Below, piece after piece: positions 8,384 through 16,808 of a stretch of 64,000 bases of DNA; position 1 is the stretch's first letter, and each line of letters begins with the position of its first letter. The notes under the pieces were generated by a model that was given only the letters and a program-made list of their open reading frames with translations, searched no databases and had not been told where the DNA came from. Location: NCBI RefSeq assembly GCF_051857535.1, contig NZ_JBPZGY010000013.1, forward strand, positions 62,001 to 126,000, read 5' to 3'. The position numbers and the translations under genes were made by a program. The DNA is from Roseateles_B sp051857535. GTDB taxonomy: Bacteria > Pseudomonadota > Gammaproteobacteria > Burkholderiales > Burkholderiaceae_C.

Positions 8384-8521
8384 ATGAAGCTGCAGACCAC
8401 GCCCCATCGCGGACACCGCCTGAGCACCGCCCTCAAGGCCCTGGCCCTCATTGCCCTGGTTTGGGGCGTGGCCTACCCGGCGCTGCTGTGGGGCCTGCAG
8501 CACGCCCTGCCCATGGCCTGA
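8384..8521 (+). CDS. Small single-pass membrane protein, unknown (45 aa)
   Basis: ATG at 8384 with GGAG 7-10 bases upstream (8374-8377). The product has a basic N-terminus (KLQTTPHRGHR) and one hydrophobic helix (about residues 19-40, ALIALVWGVAYPALLWGL), with GC-rich third positions like real genes here. I do not recognise the family. The GVAYPALLWGL stretch faintly resembles the first helix of KdpC, but the rest of KdpC is absent. It lies 80 bases after the regulator gene and may be cotranscribed with it and with the next small gene. Confidence 0.5.
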   Translation: MKLQTTPHRGHRLSTALKALALIALVWGVAYPALLWGLQHALPMA

Positions 8522-8561
8522 CGGTCCTGTCCCGACGCATTCTTCGCCCAGGAGTTCCGCG

Positions 8562-8732
8562 ATGCCTTACCGCCCGCTTCCCATCGTCGCCCAAGCCCGC
8601 CCTGCCGCCTGGCGATCCCTGCTGCTCTGGGCCTTGCTGACGGCGCTGGCCGTCGCCGGCTTCTCCATGCTGAGGCAGCTGGAGGGGGACGCAGACATCG
8701 TCCAGGCGCCCGCCGTTCACCGGCCGGCCTGA
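8562..8732 (+). CDS. Small single-pass membrane protein, unknown (56 aa)
   Basis: ATG at 8562 with AGGAG at 8550-8554, a good Shine-Dalgarno with a 7-base gap that fixes the start. One hydrophobic helix (about residues 18-34, LLLWALLTALAVAGFSML) followed by a short polar tail. No family recognised. It follows the 45-residue membrane protein after 40 bases in the same direction, so the two may form a pair. It is convergent with the M24 peptidase gene, 7 bases away. Confidence 0.55.
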   Translation: MPYRPLPIVAQARPAAWRSLLLWALLTALAVAGFSMLRQLEGDADIVQAPAVHRPA

Positions 8733-8739
8733 GCCCACC

Positions 8740-9957
8740 TCAGGCAAGGTCGAAGGGATCCTCCAGGGACTTCATCGGCGGCGTGAACCAGCGAGGGCCC
8801 TGGGCCGACATGTACATGTGGTCCTCATGGCGCACGCCGAATTCGCCGGGGCAGACGATCATGGGCTCGTTGCTGAAGCACATGCCCACGTCCAGCGGCG
8901 TCAGCTCGCCCTCGACCATATAGGGCCACTCGTGGATGTCCAAGCCGCAGCCGTGCCCCGTGCGGTGCGGCAGGCCGGGCAGGCGGTAGCCGGGGCCCAG
9001 GCCCGCGGCCTCCAGCACGCGGCGCGCGGCGCGGTCCACCTCCTGGCAGGGGCGGCCCAACTGCGCGGCCTCGAAGGCCGCGGCCTGCGCGGCCTGCTCC
9101 AGGTTCCAGATCTCGCGCTGCCGCGCCGTGGGCGTGCCGAACACATAGCTGCGGGTGATGTCGGACATATAGCCCTCGACCAGACAGCCGGTGTCAATCA
9201 ACACCATATCGCCCTCACGCAGTTGCTGCGGCTCCTTCACGCCATGCGGAAAGGACGAGGCCACGCCAAAGAGCACGATCTTGAAGTAGGAGCCATTGGC
9301 GCCGACGCGGCGGTGCGCCTCGTCGATGAAGGCCGCCACCTCGGTGGTGGAGATGCCCTCGTGCAGGATGCTGGCCGCGGCGCGCTGCACCACCAGGGTC
9401 ATGTCATGGGCTCGCTGCATCAGGGCCAGCTCGGCCGCTGACTTGCGCATGCGGCAGGCCGCCGTCAGCGGACGTGCGTTGACCCACTCCAGCGTCGGCG
9501 CCGCCTGGCGCAGGCCGTCGGACACAAAGAAGGGGCAGTCCTCTGACAAGCCAACCCGCTCGCCGCTGCCCACACCCATTTCGCGCAGCACCCGTGCCAG
9601 CAACTCACAGGGACTCTCGTGCTCCTGCCAGAGATGCATCTCGCCAGGCAACAGGCAGTAGTCGCGCAGGGTGCCCTCCTCAAAGGCGGGGGCCAGGTAT
9701 TGCAACGGCCCTTCGGACAGCACCAGCGCTCCCACAAGACGCTCGCTGGGCGGCCAGACCAGGCCGCTGAAATAGCGCAGGTTGGTGCCGGCATGCAGGT
9801 AGACCGCCGCCACGCCTGCCTCCTGCATCAAACCCCGCAGCTTGCGCAGGCGAGCCTGGTACTCCTCGGCCGCAATGGGCTGCACGCCCTCGGTCATGCA
9901 GGCCAGGCCCGCCAATGCCTGCGCCTGAGACTGACCACCAACACCGATTGCCTTCAT
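8740..9957 (-). CDS. M24-family metallopeptidase (Xaa-Pro aminopeptidase/dipeptidase type)
   Basis: A 405-residue pita-bread peptidase. The five metal ligands can be placed: Asp255 (LIDTG), Asp266 (SDITR), His335 (GHGCGLDIHEWP), Glu364 (FSNEPM) and Glu378 (RHEDHM). The N-terminal creatinase-type domain covers roughly residues 30-170. No signal peptide, so cytosolic. By family it cleaves X-Pro bonds in peptides; a prolidase or creatinase-like amidinohydrolase is possible. The start at 9957 is supported by AAGGAG about 10 bases upstream. Adjacent genes give no substrate hint. Confidence 0.88.
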   Translation of the reverse strand: MKAIGVGGQSQAQALAGLACMTEGVQPIAAEEYQARLRKLRGLMQEAGVAAVYLHAGTNLRYFSGLVWPPSERLVGALVLSEGPLQYLAPAFEEGTLRDYCLLPGEMHLWQEHESPCELLARVLREMGVGSGERVGLSEDCPFFVSDGLRQAAPTLEWVNARPLTAACRMRKSAAELALMQRAHDMTLVVQRAAASILHEGISTTEVAAFIDEAHRRVGANGSYFKIVLFGVASSFPHGVKEPQQLREGDMVLIDTGCLVEGYMSDITRSYVFGTPTARQREIWNLEQAAQAAAFEAAQLGRPCQEVDRAARRVLEAAGLGPGYRLPGLPHRTGHGCGLDIHEWPYMVEGELTPLDVGMCFSNEPMIVCPGEFGVRHEDHMYMSAQGPRWFTPPMKSLEDPFDLA

Positions 9958-10435
9958 GGGCTCACCCGCTCCTTGTTAAATATATTTGCAGAATACCATC
10001 TCTTGCGAAAGCGGACACTCAGGCCTGTCACCGTTGCTTGCAATTTCCCTCGGCGCGAGCGACAGGCCGGGCCGTGTTTCCGGCCCTATCTTGAGTCGGC
10101 GTCCATCCGGCGCCTTTTCCAGTGAAGCTCCTGGCCATGGCGCCGTGCGCTAAGCACCCGCCTTCTGCCCCTGCCGCTCCTGCTGAGCTGGAGGCCGCGC
10201 CAGGCGCTGGAGGTGCCCCCGCCGATGGACAAGCCAGCAGCTCGGACAAGGCCCAGGCCATGGACGAGATCACGGTCTGCGCCGCCTGCGGCAACAGCCA
10301 CGGCGGAGACACGCCTCCGGTAGCGAAGAAGATCGTCACCCTGCGACGCAACAAGCCCAGACTGATGGGCTCCATCGAGGGCCGCGCCAAGAATCGTCGG
10401 GGGGATTCATCCGGCGGCAAGGCTCGGGTGGACGG
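9958..10435. other. 478-base region without a supported gene
   Basis: The first 30 bases hold the Shine-Dalgarno and an AT-rich stretch (TATATT on the minus strand at 9979-9984) that may be the M24 promoter. Several frames are open further on; one from GTG 10122 on the plus strand has a CAACGNSHGG stretch, but codon use is not clearly better than in the opposing minus frames and no Shine-Dalgarno stands out. I therefore call no gene. Confidence 0.5.
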
Positions 10436-10873
10436 TCAAGGCGCCAGGCGCGCCAGCTCCCGCTCCAGCGCCATGACATCCTGCCGCGCTCGCTGCAGGG
10501 CTTCAGGCGCACCCGGCTCACGGCCCGCCAGCTGCAGCGCGGCCAGACGCGCGCGCTCCTGGTTGAGCTCCTGCTGAAGGATCTGGCGCCGCTCGCCATC
10601 GGCGCTGCGGGACGACGCCGCGTTTGCGGATCGGGGCGCCGCGGCGCCCGGTGCCGCCCCGGCTTCGCCGCCGTGGGTACGCACAGCCACCGGGCAGGCC
10701 TTGCCACCGGCGCCCAGCCACTCCACGCCGCCCTGGCGGCAGGCCGCACTGGGGGTCGTATCCGCTCGCTCCAGGATGACACCGCCCGCCTGCGAGGCCA
10801 TCGCGCAGGCCAGTGCGGCCAACCCGATCAGGACCCGCAGCAGCCCGCGGGCATCAGCCGCCGTTGCTGCCAT
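10436..10873 (-). CDS. Exported protein with C-terminal coiled coil, unknown
   Basis: A 145-residue product with a signal peptide (LLRVLIGLAALACAMASQAGG, cleavage near residue 28), a short conserved-looking region with two cysteines (SAACRQGGVEWLGAGGKACP) and a charged helical tail (about residues 93-143, RRQILQQELNQERARLAALQ) that should be a coiled coil. It resembles the small DUF4124-like exported proteins of beta-proteobacteria, without certainty. The start overlaps the end of the upstream lipoprotein gene by 20 bases, suggesting coupling. It is the last gene of a three-gene minus-strand unit at the edge of the Tad locus. Confidence 0.65.
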   Translation of the reverse strand: MAATAADARGLLRVLIGLAALACAMASQAGGVILERADTTPSAACRQGGVEWLGAGGKACPVAVRTHGGEAGAAPGAAAPRSANAASSRSADGERRQILQQELNQERARLAALQLAGREPGAPEALQRARQDVMALERELARLAP

Positions 10874-11222
10874 TGTTGACAGTCACTCGGGCCAGTCGCC
10901 CCATATCGTCTTCCACGGTCACCACCATGCCGGTCATGCAGACGCCACCCACGAAGTTGATCTGGAACGCGTCGCCGCTGGCCGGGACCACCGATCGAGA
11001 GAGCGCCAGGCCTGTTGGCAAGGGGTTGCGAACACGGTAGGGCGGCGTACCGCCAAAAACATGCACCTGCGGGCCCTCACCGATGTAGCAGCCACCGTCC
11101 GACCTCGTCACGGCCACGGTGCTCATGGACACTTCGATCGAATCCGCGGGGCCAGACTCATTGCCGCCACCGCCACAGCCGCCCAGCGCCAGCAAGGCGG
11201 CGACACACCACATCGATTTCAT
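10854..11222 (-). CDS. Small exported lipoprotein with Ig-like repeat, unknown
   Basis: A 122-residue product. MKSMWCVAALLALGGCGGGG has a lipobox (LGGC, Cys at residue 16) and a glycine-rich tether. The body (VFGGTPPYRVRNPLPTGLAL...VTVEDDMGR) has the GGTPPY and loop pattern of bacterial Ig-like/cadherin-type modules. The start at 11222 is chosen over an in-frame codon at 11246 because GGGAG lies 8 bases upstream and the lipoprotein signal begins there. It follows the TadE-like gene at 11256 by 33 bases, so all three minus-strand genes are likely one operon attached to the pilus locus. Confidence 0.75.
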   Translation of the reverse strand: MKSMWCVAALLALGGCGGGGNESGPADSIEVSMSTVAVTRSDGGCYIGEGPQVHVFGGTPPYRVRNPLPTGLALSRSVVPASGDAFQINFVGGVCMTGMVVTVEDDMGRLARVTVNNGSNGG

Positions 11223-11255
11223 CAGGACTCCCTCTTCATTTCTCAATCAACGGAC

Positions 11256-11963
11256 TCAGCGCTCGGCACGCGACTGCATCTCCACGAGGGCGAAGCTCTC
11301 AATGGGCAGGCGGCCCCGCAGGTAGTAACGAATACATTCATCTGACGCCTTGAGATACATGGACTCGAGCACGCCGACATCGGCAAAGGCGTCCACCCCC
11401 GACTTGCCGCTGCACATCACGCGGCTCAGCACCCCGGCCATCAAGGGCACCTTCAGCTCATAGCCATACACCACCCGAATCTTCAGGATGTTGGCGTCGC
11501 GGAGTCGCTGCCCAGAGCCGGGTCGGACGCTGTCGAGCCGCCATTCCAGGTTGTCATTCGGGATATAGGTCTTGCCGGTCTTGGGATCCCTGACCCCAAA
11601 GTCATCGAAGGACTGCGCCGACGGATTCAAACGCTCCAGCTTCACGGGATGCAGGACCTGGTCAAGTTCTGTGCCCACTTTCGCCTTGGCCAGGCGCACG
11701 CTGTCATTCGTCTCGAAGTTGTTCTGATAGAAGGGGCTCAGGGAGCGCAGCAGGGCCGTTTTCATGACGCCCTCGTCTGCGTTGTGCAGGGACCCCAGGC
11801 GTGCCGCCTGGAAGGTTGCATGGTTGACCTGCAGCTTCGCCATGTAGATGAAACCGGCCTGCACCATGCCCAACACGAAGACGATGGCCACGGGCAGCAC
11901 GATCACGAACTCCACCAGGCCCAGGCCTCTTGGCGACCCGCCACGACGATGCCTGACGCGCAT
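11256..11963 (-). CDS. TadE-like pseudopilin protein
   Basis: A 235-residue protein with a basic leader (RVRHRRGGSPRGLGLVEFV) and one hydrophobic helix (about residues 13-40, LVEFVIVLPVAIVFVLGMVQAGFIYM), then a periplasmic domain. The G-x-x-x-E form (GLVEF) matches TadE-like substrates of the prepilin peptidase. AGGAGGCGCGAG before ATG 11963 decides this start; the longer frame to 12065 lacks one. It is transcribed away from flp and the main Tad operon, across a 378-base divergent region. Inference: a minor pilin or assembly factor of this Tad pilus. Confidence 0.75.
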   Translation of the reverse strand: MRVRHRRGGSPRGLGLVEFVIVLPVAIVFVLGMVQAGFIYMAKLQVNHATFQAARLGSLHNADEGVMKTALLRSLSPFYQNNFETNDSVRLAKAKVGTELDQVLHPVKLERLNPSAQSFDDFGVRDPKTGKTYIPNDNLEWRLDSVRPGSGQRLRDANILKIRVVYGYELKVPLMAGVLSRVMCSGKSGVDAFADVGVLESMYLKASDECIRYYLRGRLPIESFALVEMQSRAER

Positions 11964-12341
11964 CTCGCGCCTCCTCCGCTTGAAATCTGTTGAAACCTCC
12001 GCAGCGCGTGCACGGAGGTCTTTGAATGCACCGCAGCGAACGGCCGCATGGCCGGAAAGCCCCATGGATTGGGCCCTGCGACGGGCCAGGGCGTGCTGCC
12101 TCGACGAATTCGAGCGGCGCGAGTCTGGCCGCCGCCGCCTTCATCGTCAACGAATTCCGTGCATTTTTAACAATGCAACAGACGCCTTACCTTGACTTAC
12201 AAACGACCAGCCTTTAGGGGGTGGTGCGGCGTAACAGGGATCGAATATGGTGCCGACCTGTGATGCGGCGGCCACTGAGTCTCGCGTCCAGACCGGGCCT
12301 CAGGAGGAGGCTCGCCCTTTACACACCCAAGTGAGGAACTC
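11964..12341. other. Divergent regulatory region of the Tad locus
   Basis: 378 bases between the TadE-like gene and flp with no credible gene. A TTGACT (12192-12197) could be a -35 for flp but the matching -10 (TAGGGG) is poor. A TGCATT-TTTAAC-AATGCA dyad lies at 12160-12177 in the AT-richest part. An AGGAGG at 12303-12308 has no start after it; the flp start uses GAGG just before 12342. Confidence 0.4.
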
Positions 12342-12638
12342 ATGCTGCACATGCAACAACGCGCCCTGAACAAGTCCAAGATCCGCGGTCAGGGCATGAC
12401 CGAATACATCATCATCGTGGCGCTGATCGCCGTGGCGGCCATCGGCGTCTACAGCCTGTTCGGTGATGTGGTGAAGAAGCAGACGGGCGCCATGGCAGCC
12501 GGCCTGGCGGGCGACAACGGCAACGCCGTGACCTGGAACGAAAAGGCGAAGAAGAAGACCGAGAAGGAAAAGGACAAGGTCGAGAACGTCAAGAACCTCA
12601 ACGACTTCACCAAGGACAACGAGCTGAAGAAGGACTGA
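12342..12638 (+). CDS. flp: Flp-type (type IVb) major pilin with a charged C-terminal tail
   Basis: A 98-residue prepilin. Leader of about 18 residues ending in RGQG, then MTEYIIIVALIAVAAIGVY, the invariant Glu5 and hydrophobic helix of Flp pilins; prepilin peptidase should cut after the Gly. Mature Flp proteins are usually 50-60 residues; this one is about 80 because of a tail from about residue 63 that is roughly one third lysine and one quarter acidic (KAKKKTEKEKDKVENVK). The strong hairpin behind the stop and the position at the head of the operon fit a highly expressed pilin. Confidence 0.85.
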   Translation: MLHMQQRALNKSKIRGQGMTEYIIIVALIAVAAIGVYSLFGDVVKKQTGAMAAGLAGDNGNAVTWNEKAKKKTEKEKDKVENVKNLNDFTKDNELKKD

Positions 12639-12653
12639 TGTCCGGGGCGCGAT

Positions 12654-12695
12654 GGGCAGCGGCGGCGGGGCCGCCGATGCGGCCGCCCGCTGCCC
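12654..12695 (+). terminator. Intercistronic stem-loop behind the pilin gene
   Basis: GGGCAGCGG (12654-12662) and CCGCTGCCC (12687-12695) form a perfect 9-bp stem with an inner GC-rich hairpin. No T-run follows, so it is likely a partial terminator or an mRNA-stabilising structure that lets flp be made in excess of the downstream genes. Confidence 0.6.
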
Positions 12696-12760
12696 GTTGC
12701 CCCATCGATGCCGGGCCGTGAGACCTACACTTCGGACCTCTCTTCAGCCTTCTACTGACC

Positions 12761-13606
12761 ATGAATCTCCGCCTTGCCATTGCCTGTGCCGCGCTTGCGC
12801 TGACTGCAAGCCCCGCAGCGCTTGCCCTCGACGTCAGTCCCATCCGGGGCTACCGCTTTGACGACGCCCCCGAGGTCAAGAACTTCGCGCAGCACGAGGT
12901 GTACATCGAGTGCAGCACCAAGCTCTGCGGTTCCATCGCACCCGGCAAGTTCGGCTACCTGAAGCTGGAGGGCAAGAGCACGATCTACAAGGTGCGTGCC
13001 ATCAGCCCCCAGGACGAGCTGGAAGATCGGGTCATCAACAAGGAATATGCGGCTGTCGCGAAGAAGGCCGGCGGGGTCCAGATCGATGCAGGCAGCCGGG
13101 GCGGGCCCAATGTCTTCCGCATCCCGCGAGCCAACCAGCAGGGCGCGGACTGGATCGTCATCCGCCACAACTATGGTCGCCATTTCGAGATGCTGGTGGT
13201 CGAAGAGGCAAGCCATGAAGTCACGGCGACGATCACCGCGTCCCAGATGGGCCAGTCACTCGACACCACCGGCAGCGTCGCGCTCTACATCGAGTTCGAC
13301 ACCGCCAAGGCAACGGTCAAGCCGGAGGGTGAAGCCACCGTGAAGGAGATTGCCGCGCTGCTCAAGAGCCAGCCGGCGCTGCGCCTCTCGGTGGAGGGCC
13401 ACACGGACAACGTCGGCCAGGCCGCCGACAACAAGCGACTCTCCCAGGCGCGCGCCGAGGCGGTGATGAAGGCGGTGGTCGCCCAGGGCATCGATGCCAA
13501 GCGACTCAAGGCTGTCGGCCATGGGCAGGAGTACCCCATCGCTGACAACCGGACCGAGGAAGGCCGCGGCAAGAACCGCCGGGTTGAGCTGGTCAAGATG
13601 AAGTAA
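12761..13606 (+). CDS. OmpA-family outer-membrane/peptidoglycan-binding protein of the Tad locus
   Basis: A 281-residue exported protein: signal peptide of about 22 residues (ending LAL), an unassigned N-terminal domain (23-165), and an OmpA C-terminal domain (about 168-281) with YIEFDTAKA, the VEGHTDNVG peptidoglycan-binding core, NKRLSQARAEAV and NRRVEL. The family binds diaminopimelate in peptidoglycan and anchors envelope machines. It lies between the pilin and a TadG-like protein, so it may anchor the secretin or a pilus surface complex; this role is inferred. The N-terminal domain has only one Cys pair (near 47-52) and no family I recognise. Confidence 0.85.
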   Translation: MNLRLAIACAALALTASPAALALDVSPIRGYRFDDAPEVKNFAQHEVYIECSTKLCGSIAPGKFGYLKLEGKSTIYKVRAISPQDELEDRVINKEYAAVAKKAGGVQIDAGSRGGPNVFRIPRANQQGADWIVIRHNYGRHFEMLVVEEASHEVTATITASQMGQSLDTTGSVALYIEFDTAKATVKPEGEATVKEIAALLKSQPALRLSVEGHTDNVGQAADNKRLSQARAEAVMKAVVAQGIDAKRLKAVGHGQEYPIADNRTEEGRGKNRRVELVKMK

Positions 13607-13654
13607 AGCAGTGGCGGCACAAGCCCGCCCCTGAACGAGAACGAGGGAGTAGCC

Positions 13655-15154
13655 ATGGTTTGCGAGATGGCCACCACGCGTGGCCAGGGCAGCGCTTTGC
13701 CCGAACACCGCCGGCCGACCGGGGCGAAGCCCCAGCGCGGCCAGGCCATGATCTGGATGCTGGGCATGCTGGCGGCCAGCGCGGCCGTCATGTTCGCGCT
13801 GTTCAATACCTCGCAAACCGTGGTGGGCAAGGAGCGCACCGTCAACGCGGCCGACGCCGCAGCACTGGCCGGCGCGACCGCGCAGGCGCGCCTGCTCAAT
13901 CTCATGGCCTACACCAACCGGGCAGTCATCGCCAACGAGGTGTTCATGGTGCAGATGCTGAGCCTGGAGAGCTGGACTCAGTACGTGGCCCGCACGACCG
14001 ACAACATCGGCTATGTGGTGGACGTGGCCAGTGTCTTCTTCCCCCCGCTGGCCGGCCTGGCCCGCGGCCTCCACGAGGCAGCCAGCTTCGCGGACGAGGG
14101 GCATGACGTGCTGGAGAAGGAAGTCACGCCCCTCATGATCTCCCTGCTCGAGGCGGCCAAGAAGGCGATGAGCGTCGCGCACCGGGCACTCCAGCTCGGC
14201 GGCGGCCTCGTTGCCGAGAATGCCGCCAAGAACATGGCCGCGGCCAACCGGAGCGACTTCGGCGGCCGCAAGGACGACGGCGTGCAGGTCATCGACGACG
14301 CCGGCATCCGCGGTGTCACCTTCGCCTTGAACGAGAAGGCCTGGCTCGGATTCACCAAGCAGTACACCCGCGACGAGCGTACGGACGCCCGGCAGATCCT
14401 CCTGGATTCCCGCGACGCCTTCACCACCAGCCGCCCCGGCTCCTCGCTGGTCAACTGGCGCCTGCCCACCAGCCCCGTGACCACCATAGGCCTGCACAAG
14501 GAAGGCGGTACGCGCCTGGTGGGCTTCGACCGCTGGGAGACCCAGGACACGCTGGAGCTTGAAAACCGCTGGCGGCGCCTCTTCGGCTGGAGGAGCAAGT
14601 ACCTGCCGATCGGGTGGGGGCGCGCCAATGCCGATGACAGCGGCAGCCGAGGCAACGTCTGGGCGCCCAGGCGACTCGCGCAGTCGTGGGCTTACTCGAG
14701 TGGCAGCACGCACGACAACTGGAGCGGCGTTCCCGAGCAGTTCGACATTGCCGACAAGACCAAGGATGCCCGCGCAACGCTGGGGTTCGACTTCCTGGTG
14801 GCCGTGGGCCGCCCCGGCAGCCACGACTTCACGACGACCACCATGCGCATCAACAAAGGCAGCGGCGGCCCCCTGGGCTCGCCCGAAACGCCGGAGCGCC
14901 AGGCCTCCTCGCGCAACACGGCCTTTGCCAAGGCTCGCGTGGCGTTCGAGCGCCCGCAGCGAGGCCTCGCGAATGACTTCACGGCGAGCCCCCTGTGGCG
15001 CGACGATGGCGCGAAAGAGTATGGGTCACTCTACAGCCCGTACTGGCAGGCTCGACTGAGCGATCTCAGCCCTGGCCAGAAGACGGCCCTGCTGGCGGCC
15101 GTCGGCCTGACCCCCGACTACGTGGTCTACACGCCCGGAGGCCAGACGAAATGA
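13655..15154 (+). CDS. TadG-like pilus assembly protein
   Basis: A 499-residue protein with a 28-residue basic leader, RGQAMIWMLGMLAASAAVMFALF as single N-terminal helix (about 28-52), then VNAADAAALAGAT, the signature directly after the helix in the Flp-assembly TadE/G-like family. The large remainder is extracytoplasmic. Clear GAGGGAG Shine-Dalgarno before ATG 13655. The stop overlaps the next start (ATGA at 15151). No von Willebrand A domain, which many true TadG proteins have, is apparent; that makes it a TadG-like short form. Confidence 0.75.
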   Translation: MVCEMATTRGQGSALPEHRRPTGAKPQRGQAMIWMLGMLAASAAVMFALFNTSQTVVGKERTVNAADAAALAGATAQARLLNLMAYTNRAVIANEVFMVQMLSLESWTQYVARTTDNIGYVVDVASVFFPPLAGLARGLHEAASFADEGHDVLEKEVTPLMISLLEAAKKAMSVAHRALQLGGGLVAENAAKNMAAANRSDFGGRKDDGVQVIDDAGIRGVTFALNEKAWLGFTKQYTRDERTDARQILLDSRDAFTTSRPGSSLVNWRLPTSPVTTIGLHKEGGTRLVGFDRWETQDTLELENRWRRLFGWRSKYLPIGWGRANADDSGSRGNVWAPRRLAQSWAYSSGSTHDNWSGVPEQFDIADKTKDARATLGFDFLVAVGRPGSHDFTTTTMRINKGSGGPLGSPETPERQASSRNTAFAKARVAFERPQRGLANDFTASPLWRDDGAKEYGSLYSPYWQARLSDLSPGQKTALLAAVGLTPDYVVYTPGGQTK

Positions 15155-16023
15155 GCGCATACCGTCTCCTCCACGCGGCCTGGCTGCTGATGGCGGCAGG
15201 CACAGGCTGGGCTGCAGAGACCGCACCCAGTCTGCGCATCGTCACCACCGGCCACCCCGACCCCGCGGCGTACCAGCAGAACATCGCCGTGGCCCTGGAA
15301 GCCTGCCAGCTGAAGCTCGGCCTGCCCCTCAGCCGCGCTGGCCTGCCGCCAGAACACCTCCTCGCAGCCTTCAAGCTGCGCGAAGAGGAACGGCTGCTGG
15401 ACGGACAGATGGCCGCGGTCTACGAGACCATGAGCGAGGTCATGCCCGACGCCTCGCAGGGCTGCAAGCTGCGCATCGCGCGCCGCTACCGCGTAGAGAT
15501 CGATAAGACCTGCAGCTGGCGGATGTACGGGCACAGCGGACTGCTGGGGCCGGACGGCCCCGGCCGCCCCAGCCCCCTGACCGAAGAACGCAGCGAAGTG
15601 CCGGCCTGCAAGCCCATGGCCACCGTGCGTCCGGCCACGGCGGCGGCCCAGGCCAAGGCTCCGCGACACGACGCCGGCATGGGGCAGTCCTGCATCTGGG
15701 ACAGCCACACCATGGCCCTCCTGGTCGGCGAGCCTCTCAAGGACAAGGGGGAAGGCGGCTGCCAATGGGCAGACATGCCCGTCTACCCCTTCACCAGCTA
15801 TCAGGGCTCGCGCCGCAGCGTGCCGCTGGCTCACCATCTGGACGACACGACGCGCGCCGGCACCCGCCTCTCCAAGGCGGTTGGCGCCGTCGCCGCCATC
15901 GTGGACGCACGACTGACCACCTTCGAGAAGGGCGGACGCATTGCCGCGGAGCGCTTCAGCAAGGCGGGTGCGGAGAGCTTTCTCGCGCAGCCGCGCTGGG
16001 TCAATCTGGGAGACGTCAAGTGA
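15151..16023 (+). CDS. Exported protein of the Tad locus, unknown
   Basis: 290 residues starting with a signal peptide (MSAYRLLHAAWLLMAAGTGWAAE, cleavage near residue 21). The body has six to seven cysteines (ALEACQLKLG, GCKLRIARRY, KTCSW, PACKP, QSCIWD, GGCQWAD), suggesting disulphides in the periplasm. I do not recognise the family. ATGA overlap with the TadG-like gene upstream and GTGA overlap with the TadE-like gene downstream show tight coupling, so it is probably a dedicated partner of those proteins. Confidence 0.75.
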   Translation: MSAYRLLHAAWLLMAAGTGWAAETAPSLRIVTTGHPDPAAYQQNIAVALEACQLKLGLPLSRAGLPPEHLLAAFKLREEERLLDGQMAAVYETMSEVMPDASQGCKLRIARRYRVEIDKTCSWRMYGHSGLLGPDGPGRPSPLTEERSEVPACKPMATVRPATAAAQAKAPRHDAGMGQSCIWDSHTMALLVGEPLKDKGEGGCQWADMPVYPFTSYQGSRRSVPLAHHLDDTTRAGTRLSKAVGAVAAIVDARLTTFEKGGRIAAERFSKAGAESFLAQPRWVNLGDVK

Positions 16024-16808
16024 GGCATCGCCACCACCACATCGCACGAGCCCAGCAAGGGCAGTCAACGACCGAGTTCCTGGTCGCGCTGATCGCCATG
16101 GTGCCCATCTTCCTGGCCATCAACTACCTGGGCCGCTACGCCGACATGCAGCAACGCGCCACCCAGGCCAGCCGCTATGCCGCGTTCCAGCGTGCCCTGG
16201 AGCCCAGCACCGCCAGGCTCTCCGATGCCGTGCTGGCAGATCAGACGCGCGCGCGCATGTTTCTGGCCCCCAAGGCCCTCAACGACGGGGCCATCCGGTC
16301 TGACGACACCGTCGCCAGTGCGAAGGACGCGAAGCAGTTGCCCGCCTTCTGGAGTGATCTAGGCGGCCAGGCGCTGCTCAAGGATCCGTCCAAGGTCACA
16401 GTCGGATGGACCACTCACGCCCTCAACAGCAAGGGGCTGAACAGCGGCCTGGACAAGGTCACCGAGTTCATGGGCAAAGACTACGCACCGGGCCATCGCG
16501 CGCAGGTCGAGCTCACCTTGCTGAACCGACTGAACCAGGCCGAGGACAAGCCGGCAGACCTGAAGATCGGAGCCGCGACGGCAGCGGCCGGCGACATGAT
16601 GGGCAGCGGAGGCACCGGCGAGACGGTGGCCACGGTCTCGCCGCTGGTGCCGGTGCGCTACATCCCGTCGGCGGTCCGAACCGCCGTCTCCCTGGTAGTG
16701 TCTCTGCTGGAAGGCAGCTCGCACAAGCCGGAGTTCGGTTGCATCAAGGCCAACGTGGTGGCCCCCCATCGACTGGAAGGCGATACCCAGCGGGACAGGT
16801 GCCGATGA
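16020..16808 (+). CDS. TadE/TadF-like pseudopilin with periplasmic domain
   Basis: 262 residues from a GTG overlapping the previous stop (GTGA). Basic leader with a run of histidines, then QGQSTTEFLVALIAMVPIFLA: the G-Q-S-T-T-E pattern is the prepilin-peptidase site plus Glu5 of TadE-like proteins, followed by one membrane helix (about 14-36). The rest is periplasmic (YADMQQRATQASRYAAFQRA then a variable domain). A minor pilin or assembly platform subunit of the same pilus is inferred. It ends in another ATGA overlap. Confidence 0.8.
   Translation: MRHRHHHIARAQQGQSTTEFLVALIAMVPIFLAINYLGRYADMQQRATQASRYAAFQRALEPSTARLSDAVLADQTRARMFLAPKALNDGAIRSDDTVASAKDAKQLPAFWSDLGGQALLKDPSKVTVGWTTHALNSKGLNSGLDKVTEFMGKDYAPGHRAQVELTLLNRLNQAEDKPADLKIGAATAAAGDMMGSGGTGETVATVSPLVPVRYIPSAVRTAVSLVVSLLEGSSHKPEFGCIKANVVAPHRLEGDTQRDRCR

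Noticed and set aside
8384..8521. Remnant of kdpC
   Set aside because: Only one helix is faintly similar; no other kdp sequence is present and the frame has its own start, ribosome site and stop.
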